Below are positions 9,538 to 17,191 of a stretch of 52,239 nt of DNA, piece by piece. The stretch comes from an uncultured Pedobacter sp. Its GTDB lineage: Bacteria; Bacteroidota; Bacteroidia; Sphingobacteriales; Sphingobacteriaceae. Under the pieces are notes generated by a model. It was not told the origin of the DNA. It was given only the letters and a program-made list of their open reading frames with translations, and made no database searches. Position numbers and translations under genes: made by a program. The DNA lies in the NCBI GenBank assembly GCA_938008555.1, contig CALLKE010000054.1, positions 1-52,239 of the forward strand, read 5' to 3'. Within the stretch, counting starts at the first letter, position 1, and the number at the start of each line of letters is the position of its first letter.

Positions 9538-10461
9538 ATGAAACCTACATTACTTATTCTGGCTGCAGGAATGGCCAGTCGCTATGGAAGTATGAAACAA
9601 ATTGATGCTTTCGGCCCTAATGGCGAAACAATCATCGATTACTCGATCTATGATGCCATCAAAGCAGGATTCGGCAAGGTAGTATTTATCATTCGAGAAG
9701 AGTTTGCTGAGGATTTCAAAGCAATCTTTGAACCAAAGCTAAAAGGCAAAATAGAAACGGATTACGTTTTTCAGTCTTTCGATCTGAAGCCTTTTGGAAT
9801 CGACCAAAGCATTGAGCGAGCCAAGCCTTGGGGTACAGCACATGCCGTATTAGCTGCCAGAGATGTGATCCAAGAGCCTTTCTGTGTAATCAATGCGGAT
9901 GATTTTTATGGATTCGATTCGTACAAAAAGATGTATGATTTTCTAAGCAAAGAGGCCAACGATACACATTTCTCCATGATAGGCTATCAAATAGATAAGA
10001 CATTATCAACGTATGGTGCCGTATCACGAGGCGTATGCATGGTCAATTCTCAAGGCAATCTTTCAGCAATAGATGAGCGCACTAAAGTCTATTTTAAAAA
10101 CGGAGGAATCGTCTATGAAGAAAATGGACAAGAGGTATCATTAGATCCAAACACACGTGCATCTATGAATTTTTGGGGATTCACACCCAAAATATTTGAT
10201 TTATCGACGACTATGTTTAAAAAGTTTGCACTAGCCAATGCCAGCAATCCCAAATCTGAATTCTTTATTACGCTAGTTTCAGATGCCCTCATCAAATCCC
10301 AACAAGCATCATTCAAGGTAATTCCAACACAAAACAAATGGTTTGGCGTTACCTATAAGGAAGACAAGCCAATTGTACAAGAGGGTATCAATCAGCTAGT
10401 AGAAGAAGGCATTTACCCCAAAAATCTATGGGAAACCAAACATTCAAACACAATCTCTTAA
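9538..10461 (+). CDS. Sugar-phosphate nucleotidyltransferase-like protein
   Basis: A 307-residue protein with the NTP-transferase fold used to make NDP-sugars. The nucleotide-binding signature LILAAGMASRYGSMKQ is at residues 5-20, followed by GETIIDYSIYDA and the metal-binding VINADDFYG. Members of this Bacteroidota group usually stand alone without an acyltransferase domain, and the activated sugar is not known. The gene is separated by 60 nt from the M42 peptidase gene. Its stop codon lies inside the palindromic terminator shared with dnaK. Confidence 0.82.
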   Translation: MKPTLLILAAGMASRYGSMKQIDAFGPNGETIIDYSIYDAIKAGFGKVVFIIREEFAEDFKAIFEPKLKGKIETDYVFQSFDLKPFGIDQSIERAKPWGTAHAVLAARDVIQEPFCVINADDFYGFDSYKKMYDFLSKEANDTHFSMIGYQIDKTLSTYGAVSRGVCMVNSQGNLSAIDERTKVYFKNGGIVYEENGQEVSLDPNTRASMNFWGFTPKIFDLSTTMFKKFALANASNPKSEFFITLVSDALIKSQQASFKVIPTQNKWFGVTYKEDKPIVQEGINQLVEEGIYPKNLWETKHSNTIS

Positions 10462-10508
10462 AACAAAAAAGACCCATTTTAAAATGGGTCTTTTTTGTTT
10501 TAAGAGAT
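10453..10508. terminator. Perfect bidirectional palindromic terminator, nucleotidyltransferase/dnaK
   Basis: Uninterrupted palindrome with 28-nt arms and no spacer (10453-10480 and 10481-10508), with the core GACCCATTTT/AAAATGGGTC. The A6/T6 tracts flank the core symmetrically, so it has a T-run on both strands. It includes the last codons and TAA (10459-10461) of the left gene and ends 8 nt before the dnaK stop codon. Confidence 0.88.
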
Positions 10509-10516
10509 GATCCGAC

Positions 10517-12436
10517 TTATTTATCGTCTTTCACTTCTTCAAAGTCTACATCAGTCACGGTATCACCACTCTCGTTCGTACTACCTGCATCTGTATGGTT
10601 CTCAGCGTGAGCACCACCTTGGGCAGCTCCTTCTTGAGTTGCTTTATACATCTCTTCAGATGCTGCATTCCATGCCGTTTGGAGTTCCGTTTGAGCTGTC
10701 TCGATAGCTGCAAAATCTTTAGCTGCATGAGCATCTTTTAATTTCTTCAGACTCTCCTCAATAGGTGATTTTTTATCTGCTGATATTTTATCTCCATACT
10801 CTTTTAATTGCTTCTCTGTAGAGAAAATCAACGCATCAGCAGCATTAATTTTTTCGACTTCTTCTTTCGCTTTTTTATCAGCCTCAGCATTCATAGAAGC
10901 TTCATCTTTCATACGCTTAATCTCTTCATCTGTTAAGCCAGAAGATGCTTCGATGCGGATTTTTTGCTCTTTACCAGTAGCCTTATCTTTCGCTCCAACA
11001 TGTAAAATACCGTTTGCATCAATATCAAAAGTTACCTCAATTTGTGGAACACCACGTGGAGCAGGTGGAATGCCATCCAAATGGAAACGACCAATGGTAC
11101 GATTCTGATTAGCCATCGGACGCTCTCCTTGTAAAATATGAATCTCTACCGATGGTTGATTATCTGACGCCGTTGAAAATACTTCCGATTTTTTACTTGG
11201 AATCGTGGTATTTGATTCGATCAATTTGGTCATCACCCCACCCATCGTTTCAATACCTAATGAAAGTGGCGTAACGTCTAACAACAATACATCTTTTACC
11301 TCTCCAGTTAATACTCCTCCTTGGATTGCGGCTCCAATAGCAACCACTTCATCCGGATTTACACCTTTAGATGGCTCTTTACCAAAAAATGCTTTTACTG
11401 CATCCTGAATAGCTGGAATACGTGTTGAGCCTCCTACCAAAATAACCTCGTCAATGTCCGATATTTTTAATCCTGCATTTTTTAAAGCAGTTTTACATGG
11501 CTCAATAGTACGTTTGATCAAACTATCAGCTAATTGCTCAAATTTTGCACGAGTTAAGGTTTTAACCAGGTGTTTAGGTACGCCATCACCTGCAGAAATA
11601 TAGGGCAAGTTAATTTCTGTTTGAGCTGCACTTGATAGCTCGATCTTAGCTTTTTCTGCAGCTTCTTTCAGACGTTGCAAAGCCATTGGATCTTTAGTCA
11701 AATCAATACCTTCATCATGCTTAAACTCAGATGCCATCCAGTCAATGATCACATGATCGAAGTCATCTCCTCCTAGGTGAGTATCACCGTCAGTAGATTT
11801 CACTTCAAACACACCATCACCTAGCTCCAATACAGATACATCATGTGTACCACCACCACAGTCGAACACAATAATCTTCATGTCTTTATGGGCCTTATCT
11901 AGACCATAAGCTAGTGCTGCAGCAGTAGGCTCGTTGATGATACGGCTCACTTTCAAACCAGCAATTTCACCAGCTTCTTTAGTAGCCTGACGCTGTGCAT
12001 CATTAAAATAAGCCGGTACTGTAATCACCGCTTCTGTTACTTCCTGACCCAAAAAGTCTTCTGCTGTTTTTTTCATTTTCTGCAGAATCATTGCAGAGAT
12101 TTCTTGAGGTGTATATTTACGATCCTCTATTTCAATACGAGGTGTATTATTATCCCCCTTAACTACACTGTAAGGCACGCGGGCCATTTCTTTTTTTACT
12201 TCATCAAAGCTGTTACCCATGAAACGCTTAATTGAAGAGACCGTCTTACGAGGATTAGTAATCGCCTGACGCTTGGCTGGATCGCCTACCTTACGTTCTC
12301 CATTGTCAACAAAAGCAACAATGGAAGGTGTTGTACGTCTCCCTTCGCTATTTGCAATTACTACAGGTTCATTACCTTCCATAACTGCTACACACGAGTT
12401 CGTTGTTCCTAAGTCTATACCAATAATTTTTGCCAT
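10517..12436 (-). CDS. dnaK: Hsp70 chaperone DnaK
   Basis: Cytosolic ATP-dependent chaperone that binds exposed hydrophobic segments together with DnaJ and GrpE. The 639 residues match the family. The ATPase domain begins MAKIIGIDLGTTNSCVAV and includes IVFDCGGGTHDVSVLELG and VILVGGSTRIPAI. The linker VLLLDVTPLSLGIETMGG leads into the substrate-binding domain (about 390-500), the helical lid and an acidic end, DVDFEEVKDDK. A purine tract AGGAAGGA (12448-12455) lies 11 nt before the ATG, one of the few SD-like sites in the window. No dnaJ or grpE gene and no CIRCE element is adjacent. TATCTTTA (12469-12476) is a possible -7 box. Confidence 0.97.
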   Translation of the reverse strand: MAKIIGIDLGTTNSCVAVMEGNEPVVIANSEGRRTTPSIVAFVDNGERKVGDPAKRQAITNPRKTVSSIKRFMGNSFDEVKKEMARVPYSVVKGDNNTPRIEIEDRKYTPQEISAMILQKMKKTAEDFLGQEVTEAVITVPAYFNDAQRQATKEAGEIAGLKVSRIINEPTAAALAYGLDKAHKDMKIIVFDCGGGTHDVSVLELGDGVFEVKSTDGDTHLGGDDFDHVIIDWMASEFKHDEGIDLTKDPMALQRLKEAAEKAKIELSSAAQTEINLPYISAGDGVPKHLVKTLTRAKFEQLADSLIKRTIEPCKTALKNAGLKISDIDEVILVGGSTRIPAIQDAVKAFFGKEPSKGVNPDEVVAIGAAIQGGVLTGEVKDVLLLDVTPLSLGIETMGGVMTKLIESNTTIPSKKSEVFSTASDNQPSVEIHILQGERPMANQNRTIGRFHLDGIPPAPRGVPQIEVTFDIDANGILHVGAKDKATGKEQKIRIEASSGLTDEEIKRMKDEASMNAEADKKAKEEVEKINAADALIFSTEKQLKEYGDKISADKKSPIEESLKKLKDAHAAKDFAAIETAQTELQTAWNAASEEMYKATQEGAAQGGAHAENHTDAGSTNESGDTVTDVDFEEVKDDK

Positions 12437-12593
12437 ATTTTTATATTCCTTCCTATAATTTTAATATTAAAGATAATAGGGATTCAACAATGTTTATGCC
12501 AAAAATAGTTATGCAATTAATGACATGATTTAGCAAGCAAATCATCTTAATTCGTATGGCATAATGTCAACCTGTCAGAAATACAAAATAATA

Positions 12594-12624
12594 TCTGAGG
12601 TGATTCACAGCCTCACCACTCAGA
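12594..12624. other. Imperfect stem-loop between dnaK and the lipoprotein gene
   Basis: TCTGAG/CTCAGA outer stem with an inner GTGA/TCAC pair and 2 unpaired bases. It sits in the 283-nt region between the two diverging genes, which otherwise holds only their promoters and AT-rich sequence. The function is unknown. Confidence 0.3.
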
Positions 12625-12667
12625 TCAGCGCATTCAAATCAACACAGTTCTAAATATTTAATAACAA

Positions 12668-12698
12668 TTTGTATTTTTAATTATTATAACTAAATTTA
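12668..12698 (+). promoter_or_regulatory. Bacteroidota-type promoter of the lipoprotein gene
   Basis: TTTG (12668-12671), 19-nt spacer, TAAATTTA (12691-12698). The spacing is identical to that of the hppA and rplC promoters. The predicted leader is about 16 nt before ATG 12720. Confidence 0.6.
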
Positions 12699-12719
12699 AA
12701 CAACATTAAATTAAAAAAA

Positions 12720-13430
12720 ATGAAAAAAATAACTAAAAAATTCACCTACCATACAATGATATTGGGAGTTGCTGGATTAATTGCAATTGCTAGTTATTCG
12801 TCGTGTGATAAAGGCAAGGATAAAGAGCATAAGCCATCTGATAATTCTGCTAACCAAACAAAGCCCCCCCCTTCTCCCAGTGTAAATGATTATGATCAAA
12901 ATGATGTTAAAAAAATGAAGGATTTTTTTGGACAATTCTCGCAAACTCCTGGTAAAACCAATAGAGATATAATTGAGGGGGTAGATTTCCGTTTTGATGT
13001 TAGTAAGCCCTGGACTTGGGATGACTACTGTGTATTTGATCCTTATACTAAACGGTTAGCATCCTTCACTGCGAAATCTTCTGCTTCTTTAAGTGGAATC
13101 TTAGACCTGACTGGATGCAATGAAATAATCACTATCGATGTGAGCAACAGTAATATAACTTTAGTGAAAATACCTAAAAACTCGTTCGCTGGAAGGTTTG
13201 GCTGGTTTGTAGAAAATGCAAGCGAGCAAGAAGTACAGAAGTTGATCGACCTGAAGGAAAGTCAAATATATGATTACATAAAAGCAAAAAGTAAACCTAT
13301 TCCCAATGGCCCTGTAACACTAACAAACATATATTCTAACTCATTTGACAGCTTTTTACAAGCACACCTTAAGCCGCATCCATTTAAAAATAGTTCAGGT
13401 GGCAATATCACAGTAACGCTTGTGGATTAA
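12720..13430 (+). CDS. Putative lipoprotein of unknown function
   Basis: I do not recognise this 236-residue protein. A basic N-terminus and a hydrophobic stretch end at Cys29 (SYSSC, followed by a charged DKGKDK), which suggests a signal peptidase II site, although Tyr at -3 is not ideal. A polar Pro/Ser/Lys linker (30-60) precedes a globular part. Residues about 120-150 read LSGILDLTGCNEIITID and resemble one leucine-rich-repeat-like turn. No catalytic motif is visible. The gene has its own promoter, diverges from dnaK and is followed at once by a 12-bp hairpin. It may be a lineage-specific envelope protein. Confidence 0.7.
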   Translation: MKKITKKFTYHTMILGVAGLIAIASYSSCDKGKDKEHKPSDNSANQTKPPPSPSVNDYDQNDVKKMKDFFGQFSQTPGKTNRDIIEGVDFRFDVSKPWTWDDYCVFDPYTKRLASFTAKSSASLSGILDLTGCNEIITIDVSNSNITLVKIPKNSFAGRFGWFVENASEQEVQKLIDLKESQIYDYIKAKSKPIPNGPVTLTNIYSNSFDSFLQAHLKPHPFKNSSGGNITVTLVD

Positions 13431-13457
13431 TTTCTATTTCAATCTTTGAAATAGAAA
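13431..13457 (+). other. 12-bp hairpin directly after the lipoprotein stop
   Basis: TTTCTATTTCAA and TTGAAATAGAAA pair perfectly around a TCT loop, beginning at the base after the TAA. No T-run follows, so it may protect the mRNA 3' end and not terminate transcription. Confidence 0.45.
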
Positions 13458-13535
13458 CATTCACAATCTCCCTACTTCAGGATTAGTTAGAATACATGCA
13501 GCACATTACTCATTTATTAAGCTTCTTTATAATCC

Positions 13536-13575
13536 AATAAAAAAGCCCTACTTGAAAAAGTAGGGCTTTTTTATT
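13536..13575. terminator. Bidirectional terminator between lipoprotein gene and rplQ
   Basis: Perfect 18-nt arms (13536-13553, 13558-13575) closed by a GAAA tetraloop, with GCCCTACTT/AAGTAGGGC as the core and T6/A6 flanks. It would end both the lipoprotein transcript and the long ribosomal-protein transcript that ends at 13590. Confidence 0.85.
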
Positions 13576-13589
13576 TCAAAAAAATTCAA

Positions 13590-14123
13590 TTATTCTTTAT
13601 CCTTTGATTCTGCTTCTTGAGTATCCATGGAGGCCTCATCATTATTTCCAGCTTCTAATATTTCAGCTTTTTCTTCAGCTGATATACTATCCGTCTTTTT
13701 AGATTTTGCACCACGACGACGGGTAGTCTTTTTCTCAACCGCTATTTCACCAGTTTTGTAAACTTCATTATAGTCTACTAACTCAATCAAAGCCATAGAT
13801 GCATTATCACCCAGACGATTACCTAATTTCAAAATACGAGTATATCCTCCAGGACGATTAGCAACTTTCTCAGCTACTTCACGAAAAAGAGTCGTTACAA
13901 CATCTTTGTCTTGAAGATAACTAAACACTGTTCTACGAGAATGTGTCGTATCATTCTTAGATTTTGTAATAATTGGCTCTACGTAAGTACGTAAAGCTTT
14001 TGCTTTTGCCAACGTAGTTTTAATACGCTTGTGCAAGATAAGCGAGGAAGCCATATTTGCTAGCATCGCTTTACGATGACTATCTGTACGACTTAGATGA
14101 TTATTTTTTTTACCGTGTCTCAT
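13590..14123 (-). CDS. rplQ: 50S ribosomal protein L17 with C-terminal tail
   Basis: Large-subunit protein bL17. The core MRHGKKNNHLSRTDSHRKAM to about residue 120 is canonical. Residues 121-177 form an added tail: a basic stretch KKTTRRRGAKSKK and then a strongly acidic end rich in Glu, Asp and Ala. Total length is 177, against about 120 in E. coli; Bacteroidota L17 proteins often carry such tails. It is the last gene of the ribosomal block, 74 nt after rpoA and ahead of the terminator. Confidence 0.96.
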   Translation of the reverse strand: MRHGKKNNHLSRTDSHRKAMLANMASSLILHKRIKTTLAKAKALRTYVEPIITKSKNDTTHSRRTVFSYLQDKDVVTTLFREVAEKVANRPGGYTRILKLGNRLGDNASMALIELVDYNEVYKTGEIAVEKKTTRRRGAKSKKTDSISAEEKAEILEAGNNDEASMDTQEAESKDKE

Positions 14124-14197
14124 TTTATAATTTATTTTTTATCACGTGCATACCGTCAATCAACCTGTTGGGATCGGGAATTATGCGCTCGCTTATG

Positions 14198-15190
14198 TTA
14201 GTCCTCGTCTAATTTATATTTAGCAAGATTCATCCCAAAAGACAACCCTTTTGACCTCACTAAATCTTGAATTTCAGTTAATGATTTTTTACCAAAATTT
14301 CTGAATTTAAGCATGTCTGCAACATCAAAAGATACAAGATCAGCTAGTGTTCGTGTATCCGCTGCTTTCAGGCAGTTCAGAGCACGCACTGAAAGATCTA
14401 AATCTGATAGCTCTGTCTTAAGAATTTTACGCATCTGAACAAACTCTTCATCTACCTCTTTAGCTTCTTCCTTAGTTTGTGATTCTAATATCATATTCTC
14501 GTTAGAGAACAACAGAAAGTGATGTATCAGAATTTTGGCTGCTTCTTTTAATGCATCCTCTGGATGAATTGACCCATCCGTAGTAATATCTAATACTAAT
14601 TTTTCGTAATCTGTTTTTTGTTCGACACGAAAATTCTCAATTACATACTTCACATTCTTGATTGGAGTATAAATGGAATCAATGGCAATAACACCTAAAG
14701 GAGAATCCGTCGTTTTATTCTCCTCAGCAGCAACATATCCCCTTCCTTTATTCACAGTTAACTCTATTTCAAGAGTAACAGAAGGTTCCATATTACAAAT
14801 AACCATGTCTGAGTTTAACACGGTAAAATTACTAGAGAACTTAGATATCTCCGCTGCTTTAAACTGATTTTGGCCTGTGATAACTACAAATATTTTCTCA
14901 GAGTCGCCGGAATCGCCAGTTTTTTTGAAACGTACTTGTTTTAGATTCAAAATAATCTCAGTTAAATCCTCTACAACACCTTTTATCGTAGAAAATTCAT
15001 GAGAAACCCCAGAAAAACGTACTGAAGTAATTGCGAAACCTTCTAAAGAGGATAAGAGTATTCTCCTTAAAGCGTTACCAATCGTAACACCAAACCCAGG
15101 CTCTAAAGGTCTGAATTCAAATGTTCCATCAAAATCCGTAGATTTTTGCATGATAACCTTATCAGGTTTTTGAAATGCTAAAATTGCCAT
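14198..15190 (-). CDS. rpoA: RNA polymerase alpha subunit
   Basis: Alpha subunit that nucleates RNA polymerase assembly and contacts activators. It has 330 residues. The N-terminal assembly domain contains EPGFGVTIGNALRRILLSSL, and the C-terminal domain (about 250-325) contains LNCLKAADTRTLADLV and FRNFGKKSLTEI, the helix-hairpin-helix region that binds UP elements. It lies between rpsD and rplQ as in most alpha operons. A hairpin in the 83-nt gap after rpsD may tune its expression relative to the ribosomal proteins. Confidence 0.98.
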   Translation of the reverse strand: MAILAFQKPDKVIMQKSTDFDGTFEFRPLEPGFGVTIGNALRRILLSSLEGFAITSVRFSGVSHEFSTIKGVVEDLTEIILNLKQVRFKKTGDSGDSEKIFVVITGQNQFKAAEISKFSSNFTVLNSDMVICNMEPSVTLEIELTVNKGRGYVAAEENKTTDSPLGVIAIDSIYTPIKNVKYVIENFRVEQKTDYEKLVLDITTDGSIHPEDALKEAAKILIHHFLLFSNENMILESQTKEEAKEVDEEFVQMRKILKTELSDLDLSVRALNCLKAADTRTLADLVSFDVADMLKFRNFGKKSLTEIQDLVRSKGLSFGMNLAKYKLDED

Positions 15191-15245
15191 TTAACTAGTA
15201 TGCTTAATATAATTGATACGATTTAATTGCGGTTTATCGAAGAAA

Positions 15246-15267
15246 AGCTCTTATTTTAGTAAGAGCT
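15246..15267 (-). terminator. Possible attenuating hairpin between rpsD and rpoA
   Basis: On the minus strand AGCTCTTA and TAAGAGCT pair around a 6-nt loop and are followed by TTTTCTTC. The stem is short and the T-run is interrupted, so partial termination or RNA processing is more likely than full arrest. Confidence 0.4.
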
Positions 15268-15273
15268 CTTTGA

Positions 15274-15882
15274 CTACTTAGAGTACAATTCGACAATTAG
15301 ATTTTCTTTAATATTTTCAGGGATCTCATCTCGATTTGGATAGTTAAGAAACTTACCACTTAATTCACTAGGGCTCCATTCTAACCAGCTATATCGATTT
15401 AACTTTCTACCTGTAACAGATTTTGTAATTGCTTCAAGTGACTTCGAGCGTTCACGAACAGCAATAACATCACCAGGGCGTAAAGAATAAGACGCGATAT
15501 TCACAACACCGCCATTCACAGTAATATGTTTGTGACCAACAAGTTGGCGTGCAGCCGAACGACTCGGAGCAATACCTAAACGATAAACAGCATTATCTAA
15601 ACGAGCTTCTAAAAATTTCAATAGGTTTTCACCAGTAATTCCTTCTTTCGCAGAAGACTTATGGAACAAGTTCTCAAAATAACGCTCTAATACTCCATAA
15701 GTATATTTTACTTTTTGCTTCTCCATTAACTGAACAGCAAATTCAGATTGTTTTCCTCTTTTTCTAGAGGTTCCATGCATTCCAGGAGGGTAATTTTTTC
15801 TTTCTAATGCTTTGTCAGGACCAAAAATAGGCTCTCTGAATCTTCTTGCAATTTTAGACTTTGGTCCAATATATCTTGCCAT
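15274..15882 (-). CDS. rpsD: 30S ribosomal protein S4
   Basis: Primary 16S rRNA-binding protein uS4, 202 residues. It begins MARYIGPKSKIARRFREPIF and contains the S4 RNA-binding domain RLGIAPSRSAARQLVGHKHI. No N-terminal zinc-binding cysteines are present, so it is the zinc-free form. In other bacteria S4 represses the alpha operon by binding its mRNA; whether that holds here is not shown. It is 70 nt from rpsK. Confidence 0.98.
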   Translation of the reverse strand: MARYIGPKSKIARRFREPIFGPDKALERKNYPPGMHGTSRKRGKQSEFAVQLMEKQKVKYTYGVLERYFENLFHKSSAKEGITGENLLKFLEARLDNAVYRLGIAPSRSAARQLVGHKHITVNGGVVNIASYSLRPGDVIAVRERSKSLEAITKSVTGRKLNRYSWLEWSPSELSGKFLNYPNRDEIPENIKENLIVELYSK

Positions 15883-15952
15883 GGTTGTTGGGTTTTAAAG
15901 TATCAAACAGTCTTTAACTGTAGAATCTTATCTTTAAAATAAATTATTAAGA

Positions 15953-16342
15953 TTAAACTCTTCTTCTCTTTGGAGGACGACATCCATTGTGAGGAAGAGG
16001 TGTTATATCATGTATAGAGGACACCTCAATACCCGTCGTTTGTAGTGTACGAATAGCCGACTCACGACCCGCTCCCGGTCCTTTAACATACACTTGGACT
16101 TTACGTAATCCTAAATCATGTGCAACTTTAGCACAATCGCCAGCAGCTTGACCGGCAGCGTAAGGAGTATTTTTCTTTGAACCTTTAAACCCCATTTTAC
16201 CCGCAGATGACCATGATATGGTCTGCCCTTGTGTATTAGTTAAAGTGACAATTATATTATTAAATGTAGCATTGATATGTGCTTCACCAATAGGTTCAAC
16301 AATAACAACACGTTTTTTAGTTACTTTTTTATTTTTTGCCAT
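15953..16342 (-). CDS. rpsK: 30S ribosomal protein S11
   Basis: Platform protein uS11, 129 residues, with the hallmark AGQAAGDCAKVAHDLGLRKV and the end HNGCRPPKRRRV. In Bacteroidota, S11 together with S18 and S21 helps hide the anti-SD end of 16S rRNA, which fits the scarcity of SD sites here. The gap to rpsM is 13 nt. Confidence 0.98.
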   Translation of the reverse strand: MAKNKKVTKKRVVIVEPIGEAHINATFNNIIVTLTNTQGQTISWSSAGKMGFKGSKKNTPYAAGQAAGDCAKVAHDLGLRKVQVYVKGPGAGRESAIRTLQTTGIEVSSIHDITPLPHNGCRPPKRRRV

Positions 16343-16355
16343 TATCTATGCAGTA

Positions 16356-16733
16356 TTACTTAGTAGCCTTCTTTTTATTAGCAACTGTCTTGCGTTTACC
16401 TTTTCTTGTACGAGTATTGTTTTTTGTGCGCTGACCACGTACAGGCAAACTTTTACGATGGCGCAGGCCACGATAACATCCAATATCCATCAAACGCTTG
16501 ATATTCAATTGAACTTCTGAGCGTAAAGCACCCTCTACCTTAATCTCATCTGAGATAAGTACACGAATTGCTGTTAATTGATCATCAGTCCAATCTTGAA
16601 CTTTTACATCATAGCCAATACCCACAGTATTTAGTATTCGCTGAGCTGTCGCCCTACCTATACCAAAAATGTATGTAAGTCCGATTTCACCTCTTTTATT
16701 CTTTGGTAAATCTATACCTGCTATCCTTGCCAT
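16356..16733 (-). CDS. rpsM: 30S ribosomal protein S13
   Basis: Head protein uS13, 125 residues, contacting the P-site tRNA and the intersubunit bridge. It starts MARIAGIDLPKNKRGEIGLT and ends in the basic tail after RGQRTKNNTRTRKGKRKT. Its place after rpmJ is canonical. Confidence 0.98.
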   Translation of the reverse strand: MARIAGIDLPKNKRGEIGLTYIFGIGRATAQRILNTVGIGYDVKVQDWTDDQLTAIRVLISDEIKVEGALRSEVQLNIKRLMDIGCYRGLRHRKSLPVRGQRTKNNTRTRKGKRKTVANKKKATK

Positions 16734-16767
16734 TTATTATTTAATTGATCGTATTTTCCAGTTATTA

Positions 16768-16884
16768 TTATCCCTGACGTTGTTTATACTTAGGATTTTT
16801 CTTGTTAATCACAAAAAGTTTCCCCTTACGACGAATAATTTTACAATCCGCGCTACGTTTTTTTATAGATGCTCTAATTTTCAT
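16768..16884 (-). CDS. rpmJ: 50S ribosomal protein L36, zinc-free form
   Basis: A 38-residue bL36 gene read directly from the gap between rpsM and infA: it starts MKIRASIKKRSADCK and ends NPKYKQRQG, with TAA at 16768. Of the four zinc ligands of the C+ form only one Cys (C14) remains; the others are Ser, Asn and Tyr. This is therefore the zinc-independent type usual in Bacteroidota. It is 9 nt downstream of infA. Confidence 0.95.
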   Translation of the reverse strand: MKIRASIKKRSADCKIIRRKGKLFVINKKNPKYKQRQG

Positions 16885-16893
16885 CTCAATTTA

Positions 16894-17112
16894 TTATTTA
16901 TATCGATAAGTTATCCTACCCTTACTTAAATCATAGGGAGACATTTCCAATTTCACCTTATCACCAGGTAAAATTTTAATATAATGCATCCTCATTTTAC
17001 CAGAAATATGGGCAATAATTTCGTGTCCATTTTCTAGCTCTACACGAAACATTGCATTGGACAATGCTTCTCTAATTACTCCATCTTGTTCAATCGAAGC
17101 CTGCTTGGCCAT
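16894..17112 (-). CDS. infA: Translation initiation factor IF-1
   Basis: A 72-residue OB-fold factor that occupies the ribosomal A site during initiation. It starts MAKQASIEQDGVIREAL and contains the signature GHEIIAHISGKMRMHYIKI and LSPYD-like MSPYDLSKGRITYRYK. A -7 box lies upstream in the 79-nt gap to map, suggesting that infA and the genes after it have an extra promoter. Confidence 0.97.
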   Translation of the reverse strand: MAKQASIEQDGVIREALSNAMFRVELENGHEIIAHISGKMRMHYIKILPGDKVKLEMSPYDLSKGRITYRYK

Positions 17113-17162
17113 ATATTTTTACTGATCTTTATCTAAATTTGAGATCCACCGTAATGGGGTTG

Positions 17163-17170
17163 CAAAACTA
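17163..17170 (-). promoter_or_regulatory. Possible internal promoter (-7 box) before infA
   Basis: TAGTTTTG on the minus strand fits TAnnTTTG exactly and lies in the 79-nt map-infA gap, the second largest gap in the spc part of the block. No TTTG is 19 nt upstream. The predicted leader is about 45 nt. Confidence 0.35.
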
Positions 17171-17191
17171 AACAAAAAATATCAATTTTCA

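Noticed and set aside
12437..12600. CIRCE or other heat-shock operator before dnaK
   Set aside because: I looked for a 9-bp CIRCE inverted repeat and found none; only a weak, unrelated stem-loop is present.
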